A program made the translations under genes and the position numbers. Below are positions 48,919-60,907 of a DNA stretch of 64,000 bases, piece by piece (within the stretch, counting starts at the first letter, position 1; each line of letters opens with the position of its first letter). The DNA lies in contig NC_134765.1 in NCBI RefSeq assembly GCF_050436995.1, positions 3,251,501-3,315,500 on the forward strand, read 5' to 3'. The DNA is from Anticarsia gemmatalis. Its lineage: Eukaryota > Arthropoda > Insecta > Lepidoptera > Erebidae. The notes under the pieces are model-generated. The model saw only the letters and a program-made list of their open reading frames with translations. It had not been told where the DNA came from and did not search any database.

Positions 48919-48980
48919 GTTTGTTTTGTTTACAGGTAAGATTGAAAACTATTTCTATCAAGTTTCGTCTCAGAAATCAC
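48919..48980 (+). other. Candidate ratchet splice site or 45-nt cassette exon
   Basis: TTGTTTGTTTTGTTTACAG ends at 48935 and is followed at once by GTAAGA. This is close to the ideal juxtaposed acceptor/donor of a recursive splice site. A second, strong donor CAC|GTGAGT lies 45 nt downstream. It either makes 48936-48980 a cassette exon or corresponds to the second donor seen next to many ratchet points. If exonic, the frame that completes the codon left by the 17847 donor is open and reads KIENYFYQVSSQKS after a glycine. No known protein was recognised. No repeat overlaps the site. Confidence 0.45.
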
Positions 48981-50232
48981 GTGAGTTAATATTTTAGTAT
49001 GTAGCTTTGTACTGATCAATCATCTATTAAGTACATCTAGAAGTCCTGAACTAGCGCTATTTCTTTGTATGCACTCTTCACATTGATAGAAATCCTAATT
49101 TTCGCCACAAATATTGACGCATTTTAAGAAAATTAAGCTAAAAAATCGGCACTGATCGTGAGATTAAGAGGCGTTCTTCGATCTCTGACTACTTTCATAG
49201 AAAAATGCAAGATTTTATTTACCAACAATATTTGTATCTTTTAATATTATATGCGTTGTTACGTGGTCTACAACGAAACCTTCACGTCCAAAGGGCTTCG
49301 TAACCAAACTATGTCACCTAAAAACCAATTGTAAAAAAGCCACAAAGCGCATTTATCATAACAACAGATTTTACGGTCTATAAACTGTTTCCACATTAGT
49401 TGTAATCGCTGGACGCCATCATTGTGCGGGACATAATTGGGTATAAAGCAGAGTAGCTCTTCCATTGAACATGTTATATTATAATGTAATTGACAGGTGT
49501 GAAGTAGATGCACAACGGAACGCATTACATGTGATGTCAACTGAAACGTGGATACGGTTTTTGGTGATAAATGTTGAAATCAGTGATCAATTAGTTGGTA
49601 TGTTGATCAAATGACTGATCAACTAAAAGAGTTGTTCTTCGCAACATAGACTTCAATAATTAGCAAAACCCCGTTTTAGCTTGCAATTCCGACAGTGCCT
49701 TATTATTCTGTTGTTATTTTTAATGTCATGCGAATTTAAAATTAAACATTTGCTTAAAGATTATCATCGTGGTCATCACGTCTTACAATCAATAATATAT
49801 CATCATCTTTCATCATCGGCATCTCTGTGTCTAAACCACACACTATTTTACAATTAATTACACACGATATCAAAGTCTATAAACGTCTACAAATGCCTTA
49901 AACATTAAAAACTACATACTGTTCCTTATACAAGGAAAGCAAGAAACTAAATAGTTCAACACAATCGATAGATAGAAAGGATCTATCTCTGTTTACAGAT
50001 CTTATTATAGCAACTCCTTGTAAGGGCAACATAAACAGCCCGGGGCCGACCCTCCGAGCCTCTTATATCAATATTTGTAACAGTTATGTGTGTACTACGA
50101 ATAGGGCTACCAACCCTTTATAGAATATTATTGTTTTAATTACAATTGGCTTTTTAATTAGGGGAATGTTCGTTATAGTAATTGGTTATTGTTAGTAGCA
50201 TTTTAAACATACAATTACGACCGTATTGTCGC
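48981..50232. other. Non-coding stretch
   Basis: A minus-strand open frame of 90 codons (49268-49540) has no recognisable motif and no well-placed splice sites; it is probably chance. Confidence 0.4.
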
Positions 50233-50276
50233 TCTGAACAAGGACTTCAACCCAGCAGTGGGGCTTTAATAGGTTA
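50233..50276 (+). mobile_element. Non-LTR retrotransposon tail fragment (family R)
   Basis: GAACAAGGACTTCAACCCAG CAGTGGGGCTTTAATAGGTT resembles the last part of family R, internally deleted. Confidence 0.45.
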
Positions 50277-50450
50277 TAGTTATCTATACAAATGCAGAAA
50301 TTTTAGTTCTTGTAAATTAAAATGATCTTTCTTTATAAAATAATGACGTAGGTTAAAGTAAAACAGCTGTGCAAAATTGTTTTCTTAATTTAGTTGATGT
50401 GAACTAATTTTTACAATTTTAAACTCTCGCAACTTGTACACATAATTATT

Positions 50451-50587
50451 ATAATGCAACGGTTCCTGAACGATTAAAAATTAAATATAATGCAATTGAC
50501 CACGGTCGATACAATTCGATCGAAACGTCGAGTAAACAAATACTTTATCATAACCTTTAATTTTCAATCGTCTTAAAAACCATTATA
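50451..50587. mobile_element. MITE with terminal inverted repeats (family M1)
   Basis: ATAATGCAACGGTTCCTGAA CGATTAAAAATTAAA at 50451-50485 is matched in reverse complement at 50553-50587 (TTTAATTTTCAATCGTCTTA AAAACCATTAT). The core CACGGTCGATACAATTCGAT CG matches 12178-12202. The unit is about 137 bp and non-coding. Confidence 0.75.
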
Positions 50588-51280
50588 TAAATAAAAATAT
50601 TTTTCCAAGAATAAAACCCAAAGCTGGCAACATTTTTAGATTCTACAAGAGTTAAACGTCTATTTTCTAATTGTCTGTGCATTATGGGTACGCGGTAACC
50701 CTATAATGATCCCATGGATCCCACGAGGCGTGGGAACGAGATGTTCATGAAACAAGATCTCCTGACGATTGTTTGTCGATAGAACGCCTTGTCATGTAAT
50801 TAAAATGTCGTATCGAACTTGATGGAACAAATGAAAGAGATAACTCTAAGACGAGAAAGTTTTTTCTATTGTTGAACGTAATTTTGTAATCGTTAGCAAT
50901 GATACTGAAATAGTCTTAATTGGTTAATTTGGGGAGAGTAAATTAAACAAACAAAAACTTCTCTTCCAATTTTCATACTAGGTACGTAGTTACATATGTT
51001 TAGGACTTTGAGTTGTCGAACTAAATAATTTTGATAATATCATTATTTGTTTTTTTTTTTGTTTAAATAAAAATTCTAATACAACATCAAAAGGGATGTA
51101 CTACTGAAACATAGAACATAAAATAAAGACGAGTACATGCCATAACAACTTGTCTTCAAAACCAAAAAAATCAAGCTGCAACATGTTCTCCGTTTAGAAC
51201 AAGTTCAGAACAATGTACATCACTATTATTTATTCAGTGACAGAGAATCTTGTTCCCTTGTTTTAAGTCGGTAAGAAACA
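50588..51280. other. AT-rich non-coding stretch
   Basis: No recognised feature. Confidence 0.5.
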
Positions 51281-51745
51281 TACAAGAGAGTCGGTAAATG
51301 AGTCCCGTGTGTATTTGAAGTTTGTTAATGAGGGCTAAAGGAAAAGAACGGCCAGTTTCTTCAGTAAACGTAACAGCCGAAGTATAGGGGTAGTAAAAGT
51401 GACAGTCAAATTGGTTTCTCCACGAATTTGCTGATAGTTTTATGAAGAAACAGATTTGCCTTTACCAAACAAATGTCAGGTAAAAGTAAATAGTTTTAGT
51501 GGTTACTTTAGATATGTATGAAGAAACTGTCTGTAAGTCAGTTAGGTACACAATATTCATGTCCCAAACAAGAGAGTCGGTAAATTAATTCCGTGTGTAT
51601 TTGAAGTTCGTTAATGAGGGCTAAAGGAAGGGGGTGGAGCCGGGAATCGAACACGTGTCCCGACACTTCCGTCGCGTGTTTATGCTCCGATAGTTTAAGA
51701 AATGCTTCGCTTGGTTTTCGTCTCGTGAACATAAATAAAAGAACG
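51281..51745. repeat. SINE piece duplicated on both sides of a MITE
   Basis: The segment at 51281-51343 (AGAGAGTCGGTAAATGAGTC … GAGGGCTAAAGGAA) recurs at 51567-51630 with a few changes. Between them lies a MITE at 51347-51537. The second copy runs straight into a tRNA-like SINE head (GCCGGGAATCGAACACGTGT, minus-strand B box) that ends near 51740. The layout fits two SINE copies or a segmental duplication with a MITE between. A 62-bp duplication is too long for a normal target-site duplication. Confidence 0.6.
51347..51537. mobile_element. MITE (family M5)
   Basis: AACGGCCAGTTTCTTCA at 51347-51363 is matched by TGAAGAAACTGTCTGT at 51519-51534. The body GATAGTTTTATGAAGAAACA … TTTAGATATGTATGAAGAAA is shared with 22262-22384. 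Confidence 0.7.
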
Positions 51746-54465
51746 TTTTAAGATGAGTAAAGAATGTGTTTAGTGAATAGTTTTTATAACAAAAGAGAAT
51801 AAGCTATCAAATATTTTAGTAAAACATGAATAAGAACATAAAACACTTAAATAATGTATTGTTTTCAATAAAATAATATCAAGTATCAAGAAAGTCTTGT
51901 CACTTATAAGTAAACATAAAAAATGAAGGAAATAGTATCACATTTTCATTCTCATACGACTATAACTTTCCCAAAACTTTACCCATTAAGTTATATCATG
52001 GGAACGTAAAAGTCACCTGTTAATCGCGTGACTTTAACTCATAATTTCCCAAAACATTTAAATCATAATAACTATTGATTATCGATTTCGGGTCAAAGTT
52101 TCTAAACATACGGTCTTTCATTCAATGCGGAAATGTTAATGGCTGATTTCCTCTGTTAAAATTAATAAAAGCATGTAAATGTATGTAATATTACATTAAA
52201 ATTTATTTATGTAATGCTTACATGTAAGGTATTTAATCTAGTTTTATTATGTCATATTATGTAGAATAACATCAGCTTTGCTTTTTCAATACGACGACTC
52301 ATTCTGTACTGTAGTTGCAAACGGGTTCAGATCCGAATGGCAACGCATTAGCTCCTTTGAAGATACTCCTGGATAGTTAGATTGATATTAGGAGAAATAA
52401 CTCTGTGCCTCGTAGAATTAGGCATAATAATAATGTTGTATTTTTACAAATGTTGTCAGTTTTAGGGAAGAATCTAGGAACCGCACATTGGCGAGTAAGG
52501 ACGTTAATTTAACTAACATCTCCTTAAAATAATAGTTTTACAACTTACATACATAAAATAACATACAAACACCACATGGTACTATTAAACAATATGTTTA
52601 AACAAAAGTAAAAATAGCTTGAAACATCAGGTATCAAGAACATTCAAGCAAACAAAAACAGGAGTTATGACGTCATAAAATGTCAAAATTATATGACGTC
52701 ATTGTTTGTTACATTTGTAAAGGCTATCGATTTGTCATGTATGAGTTACAGAGGTAGTAAATTTATGATTCAGTCGTATATAGATTATTATGTAAAAAGT
52801 ACTGAATAATTTATTGTATCGAATGAATATAACGATAAAGATATCTTTGATGAGGTTTGTTTAGTAAAAATATTGTTTTTGTAGATTGAGTGGTTCAATG
52901 ATCCGTACTTATTTTCCGTATACATATCTTAATTTAAGATTTACAGTATTGCCTAAGACTGTGCCTAACCAAATAAAAGTAAGTTATTTTATTCATATAA
53001 AAAAAAATAGGTACGTACCAGAGGCGCATTCAGATTGTCAAACAATGTTTCTTGATAGCTAGCCGGTTTTCGATAGTCGATAATCGTAGAGAATCGCGCT
53101 ACTGCAAACTAGATTTTAAACATTTTTAACGGTTTAATGGCCATGAAAATTATATTCCTATTTTCTAAATTCGAACACATACCAAAAAAATACTTCCAGT
53201 CTATTTAAGCCGAATTAAAAACACGTTATTTTAACCTGAAGCCGCCTGGTTTTTTTATCAAGGAAAGTGTAATTCTTCATAAAAAATTATTGTTATAATT
53301 CACGAATGCATTAAAGTGGTTGTTCGCGTGTTTGTTGCGCGTTCGTTTTATTCACTGTTTGTGTTTGACCCATTTTCTAATATTTTTTACGTCGTCTGTT
53401 GACCTAGTAGAATCGGAATGAAGGTATTTGTCAACTGTTTATTTTATTATCTAGCTTCTCTGGTTTCGGTTTAAAAAGTTACCGAGCTGCTCAATTCTAC
53501 TAGCTATTTGAAATACCTGATAAATTTTTAAACAAAATGATTACGTATTAAATGCACTACTTGTTTAATAGTAGCTAATCAGGTTTCACTTGATTTATAA
53601 GTAGTCGTACATTCGATTGAATAAAATATTCAGATTTGTCTATAATATGTCTACCAGAAAGCAGAATGTTATTTACTTAATTAGTTTTACTCAAATATTA
53701 TTTTATAAGTACTGAAAAAGTTCATTTTCTTTAACTTTTTCCCGAACAAAGTTGCGGTCGTTAAAACTACATTACACATTGACACCACAAAGGGAATTCA
53801 TAATGCACATAATTCATTCAATAAAATGACACAACAGGCAACTTTTCCTTATAATATTCCTATATTTAGTATTTCTATGACGTAGACGATAGTAGACTAT
53901 TGTCTGTCGGCTGCCTACAAAGGTTTATTGTACTAAATTGGCTACAGCACCTAGCCTAATCGAAGGCCGTACTCGAATTCACAGTATCAATTTACCAAAT
54001 CTTGTTAAAATTTTAGCCTGCTACCATAAAATATTTATGACAGAAAAGGACAAAAGGAACAAAAAAATAGTTTGTTGTTTTGATATTCTTACGCGTGGTG
54101 TTTTAAAATGATACTTTACTTGAGTCAAATTACATACTTTACCTTCTTAGAATAATGCCTGGTCTTGTATTACAAATGTATGCTAAATAAAGTATGTAAT
54201 ATTAGCACATTTACATATTGTAGCTATCTGGATAATAGCGGCTAAAAGCATAAACGTCCCTCTTTCTACCAATTCTTAACTGCCACGCGTGATTCAGTAA
54301 TGGTCACATTGATATGTATCGTACCGACAGTTGCGTTATGTTTTAGTATCTTTATAAAATTAAGGCCTTTGCCTAGATGGTTGGTTGGTTTACATGGTTC
54401 TGTGGTACGATGGTCATTCTCAAAAAGTAAAATGGGCTAATTTAATAGTAAAGTAATAAACATAC
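51746..54465. other. Non-coding stretch with paired CRE octamers
   Basis: No gene is seen. Two perfect TGACGTCA octamers lie at 52668-52675 and 52694-52701 (listed separately). Confidence 0.45.
52668..52701. promoter_or_regulatory. Twin perfect CRE (ATF/CREB) octamers
   Basis: TGACGTCA occurs at 52668-52675 and again at 52694-52701, each within ATGACGTCAT, 26 bp start to start. One full CRE is uncommon by chance in AT-rich DNA, and two at this spacing more so. Occupancy is unknown. Single copies also occur at 13072 and 60551. Confidence 0.35.
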
Positions 54466-54584
54466 CGGCTTCCCCAATCCGATTCCACTTTCAAAACAAT
54501 ACAGTAATGGCCTCCATTCATCTCAACTGCAGCCATATTGGCGATAAATTCCATTTTCAAAAACCGCGATTTACCGTCAGCCAT
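54466..54584 (-). CDS. Weak candidate start exon, product unknown
   Basis: On the minus strand ACAAAATGGCTGACGG gives an ATG at 54584 in a favourable insect context. The frame is open for 39 codons (MADGKSRFLKMEFIANMA …) to a donor-like AGCCG|GTATGT at 54466/54465, leaving two bases of the next codon. The sequence upstream (54600-54750) is GC-richer than average, as a promoter might be. No protein family was recognised, and the phase does not fit the 43377-43420 candidate directly. The GCCATNTTG motifs here could also explain the conservation-like look of the site without coding. Confidence 0.22.
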
Positions 54585-54588
54585 TTTG
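54532..54588. promoter_or_regulatory. Two GCCATNTTG (Pho/YY1-type) motifs
   Basis: GCCATATTG at 54532-54540 and GCCATTTTG at 54580-54588 match the binding consensus known for YY1 and its insect counterpart Pleiohomeotic. They are in the same orientation 48 bp apart. The second overlaps the minus-strand ATG described above, as YY1-type sites near start codons often do. Binding is not shown. Confidence 0.3.
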
Positions 54589-54759
54589 TATTGTGCGGTC
54601 ACTGACCTCGGCTAATCACGACCGCGGGAGACGAATAGTAAGATTTATGAGGCGATTTCAATCCTATGGCCTTGTGGTACTACGGTGGTCGATTTGCTGA
54701 CGACAAATTACGATTGTATCACGTAGTGGGACGCGGTTGACTGTCTCGAGCTATTATAG

Positions 54760-55437
54760 TTCTTATTTACGCTGATTTATGGACGGAAATTGAGTGAACA
54801 AACCAATGGGTGCGAATTTGATTTAATGCAATAGTTTTTGTGAGGATTCTTTTCTATTTACGATAAAGTTGTTGCTACTGAAGTTTTATCTATTACAAAG
54901 ATATTCATTAATTTAAAAGTTTTTATTTTACGTTTCAAGGTAAAGCCCAAGTTGCAACTACACTGCCTTACCCTTCAGCTTCAAGCAAACGAATGTGAAT
55001 TACAATTTACCTGTCTATAACATTGTTGCTTTTGATTTTAAATTCGATAAGCTAGTATAAAGGTGCGGCTTCACTATATTTTGAGGGGTTTACACAAGTG
55101 TGAAACACTAGGTGTGGTGCACTTGTAGTAATTAAGTGTAGTTCGCGTATGTTCGCCAATAAATGACTATTAACGATATTAGCACTTAGATTTAGTACCG
55201 CAGTGCTGTAGGTGTGAAGGTATAATTTACGAGGTGATGCACATATTGCCTTGCAGGAACAAGGATATTGAATGACTATTCGCGTAGTCGTTAAAGGAAA
55301 TAGATCCCAGAAATTACGTAATATAACTAATGAATTTAAGCTTAACTATTTTCTTACTAACTTCTCGTTGCACTAAGGTGGTATTCATAAAGAAATTGCT
55401 TCAGGTTTTCATTTTTATAATTTGTTTTAAAATGCAT
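54760..55437. other. Non-coding stretch
   Basis: No recognised feature. Confidence 0.45.
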
Positions 55438-55518
55438 TTAAGCCACGTCGAAGGCCTTCGGGCGGCTTATACAACTTTGACATTAGGTTGACCACTAACC
55501 ATACAATAAGAAGAAGAA
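55438..55518 (+). repeat. Tail of the 5S-type SINE, 5'-truncated
   Basis: TTAAGCCACGTCGAAGGCCT TCGGGCGGCTT … ACATTAGGTTGACCACTAAC CATACAATAAGAAGAAGAA matches the 3' half of 15070-15350. The terminal simple repeat is (AAG)n-like in place of (GATA)n. Confidence 0.75.
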
Positions 55519-58500
55519 TACATTTAAAACTACTTCAGTACCTAGTGAGAAATTCTATTATAACTCCTGAACGATGTCTTACTTTACTTATGAGAAATGA
55601 TATAAATCATCAGTTATTTATAAACTGAAGCAAATACACATATTACCTAATCATTTAAAATAAATATACACTATTAACACGCTTTATCCTTATTATATGC
55701 AATCTCCACTATCTATTCTAACATTGTTCAGTACATAATTTCTGCATGAAATTCAAAGCTATGCAGTAATCAGATTATCTTGCCGGCGGCCGCCGCGCTA
55801 GATGTATGTCCCATTGATTCGGTTTATGTCCGACCGTTTTAATGCTTTTGCAATTTGTATTGTAATAAATTATAAACAGCGTTTAATAGTCTTGTAAAAT
55901 GTATACTTAGTTTTAAAGTTTATATTTGATCAAAGTTATAAAAATATATCTTTCTTTTCCTTGTTCTTAGCCCACGTAACGCTGGGTCGGCTCAATATAA
56001 TAATATGTTCTCTCAGAATTATAATGAAAAGGGAATTTGGCTAAGGTTATCAAAACCACCCGCCTGCCTGACGACAATCGACCTTGAGAAATTGAAAAAC
56101 ATTTTTAGAAAAATATCTGTTAAAATAAAGAGAATAGATACACTTTTGCTTCTCAACTCGTGCCCATTTGGGTAATTACATCGTGCCAAAGTCCAAAAAA
56201 TACTAACTGTAAACTTTTTTATGAAAGGCATTTAGACAGTGCGTAACGTAGTCACAATCGGACCGTCTTAAACGCTAGAATTTATATCTAATGTGTTTAG
56301 AAAAGCAATACTTTCTATTAAAAGAAATGTCATATTATACGAACACACTTAATATCTTCAAGTAGCAAAAAGCGAAACAATAAACAAGTCACAAAGGTAC
56401 GATTCGTTCACCTCAGTAATAAAACTCGTCGAGTATTTACGACTCCGTAAATAGGTCATAATTAGAGGTTCCATTAGTCAAGTAGGGTTCAATGACCGTT
56501 ACGCCCTGTCCTATATAAGGGACAGCACACCCCCGCAAATCAAAGCGTGATAATTGTTCTTATAAATTGCTTCGTATTTATACTTTATCGAAGAAAAGGG
56601 GAAGTTTCTTTACCCCTACGTTATTTGTTTTGTTCCCTCGATTCTAATTTGATTGCACTTGGTTTTAGTTCACCTTTTGCGGTCGTTTGACACGGAGGCT
56701 TTGATAAAATCGAATGGTTTATGACAGCGTGAAGTTGTCAACTTTCTAACACTTTAGCGTTTTGTATGTCAGTGCGTAAGTGTACAAGCGTTTTATGAAG
56801 TGTAGGAGAATTTGCATCTCTGTTTTATTACCTTTCTGTGATGCTAAATTTTATCAAAATTACGATTGTAAAGGAAGAGTGCTGTCAATGGCTTTCATAT
56901 GTTGTCAAATTAACATTGATTATGGTAAATTGTGACCTCGTGGTACTATAAAACTAAATGTCTTGATCTGAATGAAGTCTTTAAAAGTATTGACTATTAT
57001 TCTATATCTATAGATTGTCGTTTTAAAATCTATGTCATATAAAGAAAATAGCATCTGAAATGTTAAACACAAATCTCTCTTTTCTTAATATAATTTCTCC
57101 ACGTGCATTCAGTTACCACCTACAAGTGTGAACAAGGCGACAGGCCGCTTAGCGGATGCTCTTAGTATTCATAATGTGACATGTGTACAAAAAACTTAAG
57201 ACGGTGACTGTGCCGCCGTTTCCTTATAATATACGCGAACATTGTCTCAATGTCAAGGCCTGTTCCCGTGGGAGACGGAATAATAATATTGTGGAGAATT
57301 TTGTGCAAAATACAAAGGAGCACAATTAATTCGCAAAGATATTGCCAACTTTGTGTAGTCTTTAGATATTGTTATCGTTTTGATTCATACTAGTTTTGCA
57401 CTTTTACAGTGCTACCGGTTCAAGCTAAGTTGACATATTATGTATCTTAATACATAAACAAAAGTCACAGTATCCCCTTTGTCACGAAAAACTTTGCAGA
57501 CACACAACTTACTGACGCACCAGCAATCATACGAGTACATACTTTGTTTAAAACAACTTTATAGGTTTGTGCTATATAGCGATATATGGAGTGGTGACCA
57601 GTTTTTCTATGCAGCTGATAACCTTTTCTTCTCTATAGTGTCAAAATGATTATATAGTTATAGACTTGCTTCAATATGATTAAACAATACAAACTTGTTA
57701 GTAAACAATTTCCTACCATTACTTCTAATGTTCTAGATCGTAACCTACAGTATTTCAGATCCCAATCGATGTCACGTACGAAGCCCGGTCACAAGCATTG
57801 TTTTATAATAAATCTTGCTAGTAAAAGTTGTGCGTGAGTACTGTTTCAGATTTTCCCAGGAAAAGGGTGTGGATACACGACAATATAAACCGCTTTTACT
57901 CTATCAATTTAGTCGGGAAACCTGTGCACACAGTTTAAAGGCATACACCCCGACATGACAAGTACAAGGCATCGTTATAAAATTGTTCTGTGGCCGGTAG
58001 AGCGTATACAACTGTAGTTCCTGTCCGAGGAGTTTTAATGCACTTTTGTTGCAAACCTATTTCTTGCATGCCACTGGCGAGCAGTCGACACCAATTATAT
58101 TGCCATTTTTGTTATATTTAACTTTTCAGTAAATTTCATCCACGCTCTGTAGTAAAAAAACACTAATTTTAGCCGCACCCATTTAAAGCATAACACAGCG
58201 ATAATATTTGATTGCAGTCGTCAGTATTGATAAAATTGTTTTGTTATTAGTGCCTACTGCTGTGTGAGGAAACATTTTTGAAGCTTTCAGAAGGAATTTC
58301 CATAAAAGCTTATTAATTTTAACGTAGAAAACGAGAAATTAAAGAAAAAAATAACTGATACAAACTTTTCTGTAAGTAAACTTTAGCAACAGCTCAACGA
58401 ACACTAAACAAAACATTTTCAAACCGTCTCGATCAAGTAAAGTATTAATTAAATCCGCGATGAACTCCCTACTTTTTACTATAAACCTACTCCTTAACAT

Positions 58501-58990
58501 AAAATATCATAGTGTAAGTGCTCTTAGTAACAAGTACATTAGCATTCGTTACAATATTCATGTGCAGAGTACAACAACGGGCGCGGTCCACCCTCACTTT
58601 CATCGTCACGCAACCCTAAGTACCAGTAATAAAGTGTTCATATGTTTGTATGTTTGTACATGATATTATGTACCCTTAAAGGATTATTGTGGTAGAGTTT
58701 CGTTTCTTCAAGCTTTTTATGCCACCCCAACTTGCCTTACCGTTTTTATTTATTTGTCCGTATGTTACGATTACATACTTTAACTTGCTTTGGTTTTACG
58801 GTTTCTTGTATTGCAATGAATCCTTTGTAAAATCAAACGCTTCCAAACTTTGGAAAGTCAGTGCGGAGAAGATATGTACAATAGATAAAAACAGAAAAGA
58901 AAAATATAATTTTGTAGAGCGATATCTTTCTATTATCGACAAATTTTCTATAAAAAGAACAATCAGCGCACCTAGCGTATTTTGCAAGAA
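55519..58990. other. Largely unique non-coding region
   Basis: No gene is supported. Points of note are an uninterrupted 17-base G/C run at 55782-55798 (GCCGGCGGCCGCCGCGC), a TATA-box-like CTATATAAGG at 56511-56520 without a recognisable gene downstream, and an open frame at 58689-58994 without motifs. Confidence 0.45.
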
Positions 58991-59008
58991 CTAATTTTTC
59001 AGGTAAAT
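58988..59008 (+). other. Weaker ratchet-type juxtaposed splice site
   Basis: GAACTAATTTTTCAG ends at 59002 and is followed by GTAAAT. It has the same design as 17784 and 48935 but a shorter pyrimidine tract and a poorer donor. Confidence 0.2.
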
Positions 59009-60789
59009 TTAAATGTCAAACCATAGCCGCTAGGTTAGTATCAACGTTGGAAAATCTCGCAACATTTTCAATCTATTTTAGCACAAGTTAATAAAGTTAC
59101 ATTTACAGGGAAAAGTAGCCAGTCCTTATGATAGCAACAATAAAATAAACACGACATTGAGGTCAGTGACCTGGTTATGATTAGAAGCAACGTTACGCTT
59201 GTCGCTTTATCCCTAGTTTAGTACTTAACAGTCACGTATTACAACTCAGTAAGTTATAATAGTAAAGCATTATATTAAGTGAATTGTGATTTGAGATTAG
59301 GCTTTAAAATAGTTCTTTCTGACTAGATAAGCTTGAAGAAAAGCTGGCTAGAAACGATTTGTCATTCCGTAAATTGCAGTACAATAAAATGTATGACCAG
59401 GCAAAATAAAGTAAGTAGTAGATCTGTAGTGTCTTAAAATTATTAACAATAAACATTGTAAAACATTTTATAATTGATTCTTATTTCCGTGAAATTAAAG
59501 CATAAACAATCATATTTTTTTGTAAAAAAACTACTATCTATTTGTCGCCGAGTGACCCCAACTTTTCACTATTTTACAAGGCTACTATCAGCAATCAAGT
59601 GATGATATCTATTTTCAAATTAGTCCCTCGTACAACATAACATTACCGGGAACACGATAATGCACTATCTTTCTATTATTCGTGTATAGTATAAGAATTA
59701 TAGAAGGCCCAAATCATACTACTTATGTTAGAAGTGCGAAAGTTCACGCAAGAACAACGAAATTTTGAATGAAAATAATTATGAATCGGGATTTTTTTTT
59801 CTCGCGGGTGAAGTCACGGGCAAAAGCTCGTAAAACATAAAATGATCCTTTATATTTAACATACTCGTAGAAGCAATAAAATTAATATTCTTGCTCAACC
59901 GAAAGAAAAAGTATTCCCATTTTTTGCAATTTTTCCTTTAATGTAAGTAAAACAGTAGTATGAATGAACCCATTATTTTTCCTTGAAAGGTTAAATTCAC
60001 ACTTAAGTTAATTAAACACCGCGTAATTACCGGCTAATGACAATAATAACTAGTCTAAGTAATTAGAGCTAGGCACGGACGGATTAAACGTAATTGCTTA
60101 CTTGCTGTTAAATGGCTCGCCGGTTGTCGATGACCAACCCTCTCTTCTAAATTACAAACAGGTTTGGTTTTTTTTATATCTGGTGATTTTATTGCACTTA
60201 TAAAAAAAAACTTTACACACAGAACACTAACGATTCTTGGAAATCAAATTTGCTTGTAGATGCTTGTATAAGCTCTAATAACAAATAAGTTAGTCTCTTT
60301 CTTTACTTGTTAATCAAAAACTTTAAACTAAACTTCATACTCTGGTCCTAACCGCGAGTTTTAAGCTAATTTTATAATTATGTCCACATGCGTTTGTCAG
60401 TTCTTTGCGATTCATAAAACTGTGGCTAAAGCAATAATAACAAATTTAAATACAATATAAACTTTGACCATAGAGTATCAGGCATATTTCGTAAGCTTCA
60501 AACCTACAGGCCCTTGAAAATACATCCTGTATAAACAAAAAAGCAAACTATGACGTCATAATTTACGAACAGTTTCCAAGTATCACCAGTATAGTATTAG
60601 ATGAAGTCGCGTGCCGACCAGCTATAGAGAAAGCGGCTAAAACATAGTTCATTCGCCCTGACCTTTTTAACCTTGTGACTTAAACTGTACCGAGAAACCG
60701 CTGTCATTGAACCAGTTAATGATTTAATCGCAGTGTTGCAGCTTTTAGTTAAACGCTCTAGCTTTTAAAGAATGATTGGTTGCAAGTGT
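59009..60789. other. AT-rich non-coding stretch
   Basis: Apart from a family H end fragment at 59801-59832 (CGCGGGTGAAGTCACGGGCA AAAGCTCG) nothing was recognised. Confidence 0.45.
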
Positions 60790-60907
60790 GTGACAAGTTG
60801 TTTGCAAGTGAATGGGGCAAGGGAAGTTTGTTGAATTATGTGAAGATCGTAGCAGGTGGCATTATATGGTCTTTGGCCACCTCTATGGAAAGGTGTAATT
60901 TGATGTG
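60790..60907 (+). mobile_element. Retroelement 3' tail (family T), diverged
   Basis: GTGACAAGTTGTTTGCAAGT GAATGGGGCAAGGGAAGTTT … ATATGGTCTTTGGCCACCTC TATGGAAAGGTG follows the order of the 22388 copy. The (TATG)n tail is absent. Confidence 0.55.

Noticed and set aside
49268..49540. 90-codon minus-strand gene
   Set aside because: No motif, no convincing splice framing and no conservation data; length is within what chance allows.
56511..56520. TATA box CTATATAAGG with a promoter
   Set aside because: No initiator, leader or gene could be recognised downstream; such words are frequent in AT-rich DNA.
60102..60146. A 45-nt minus-strand exon (acceptor TTTGTAATTTAG, donor CAA|GTAAGC)
   Set aside because: Two frames are open, the pyrimidine tract is poor, and such pairs are expected by chance.
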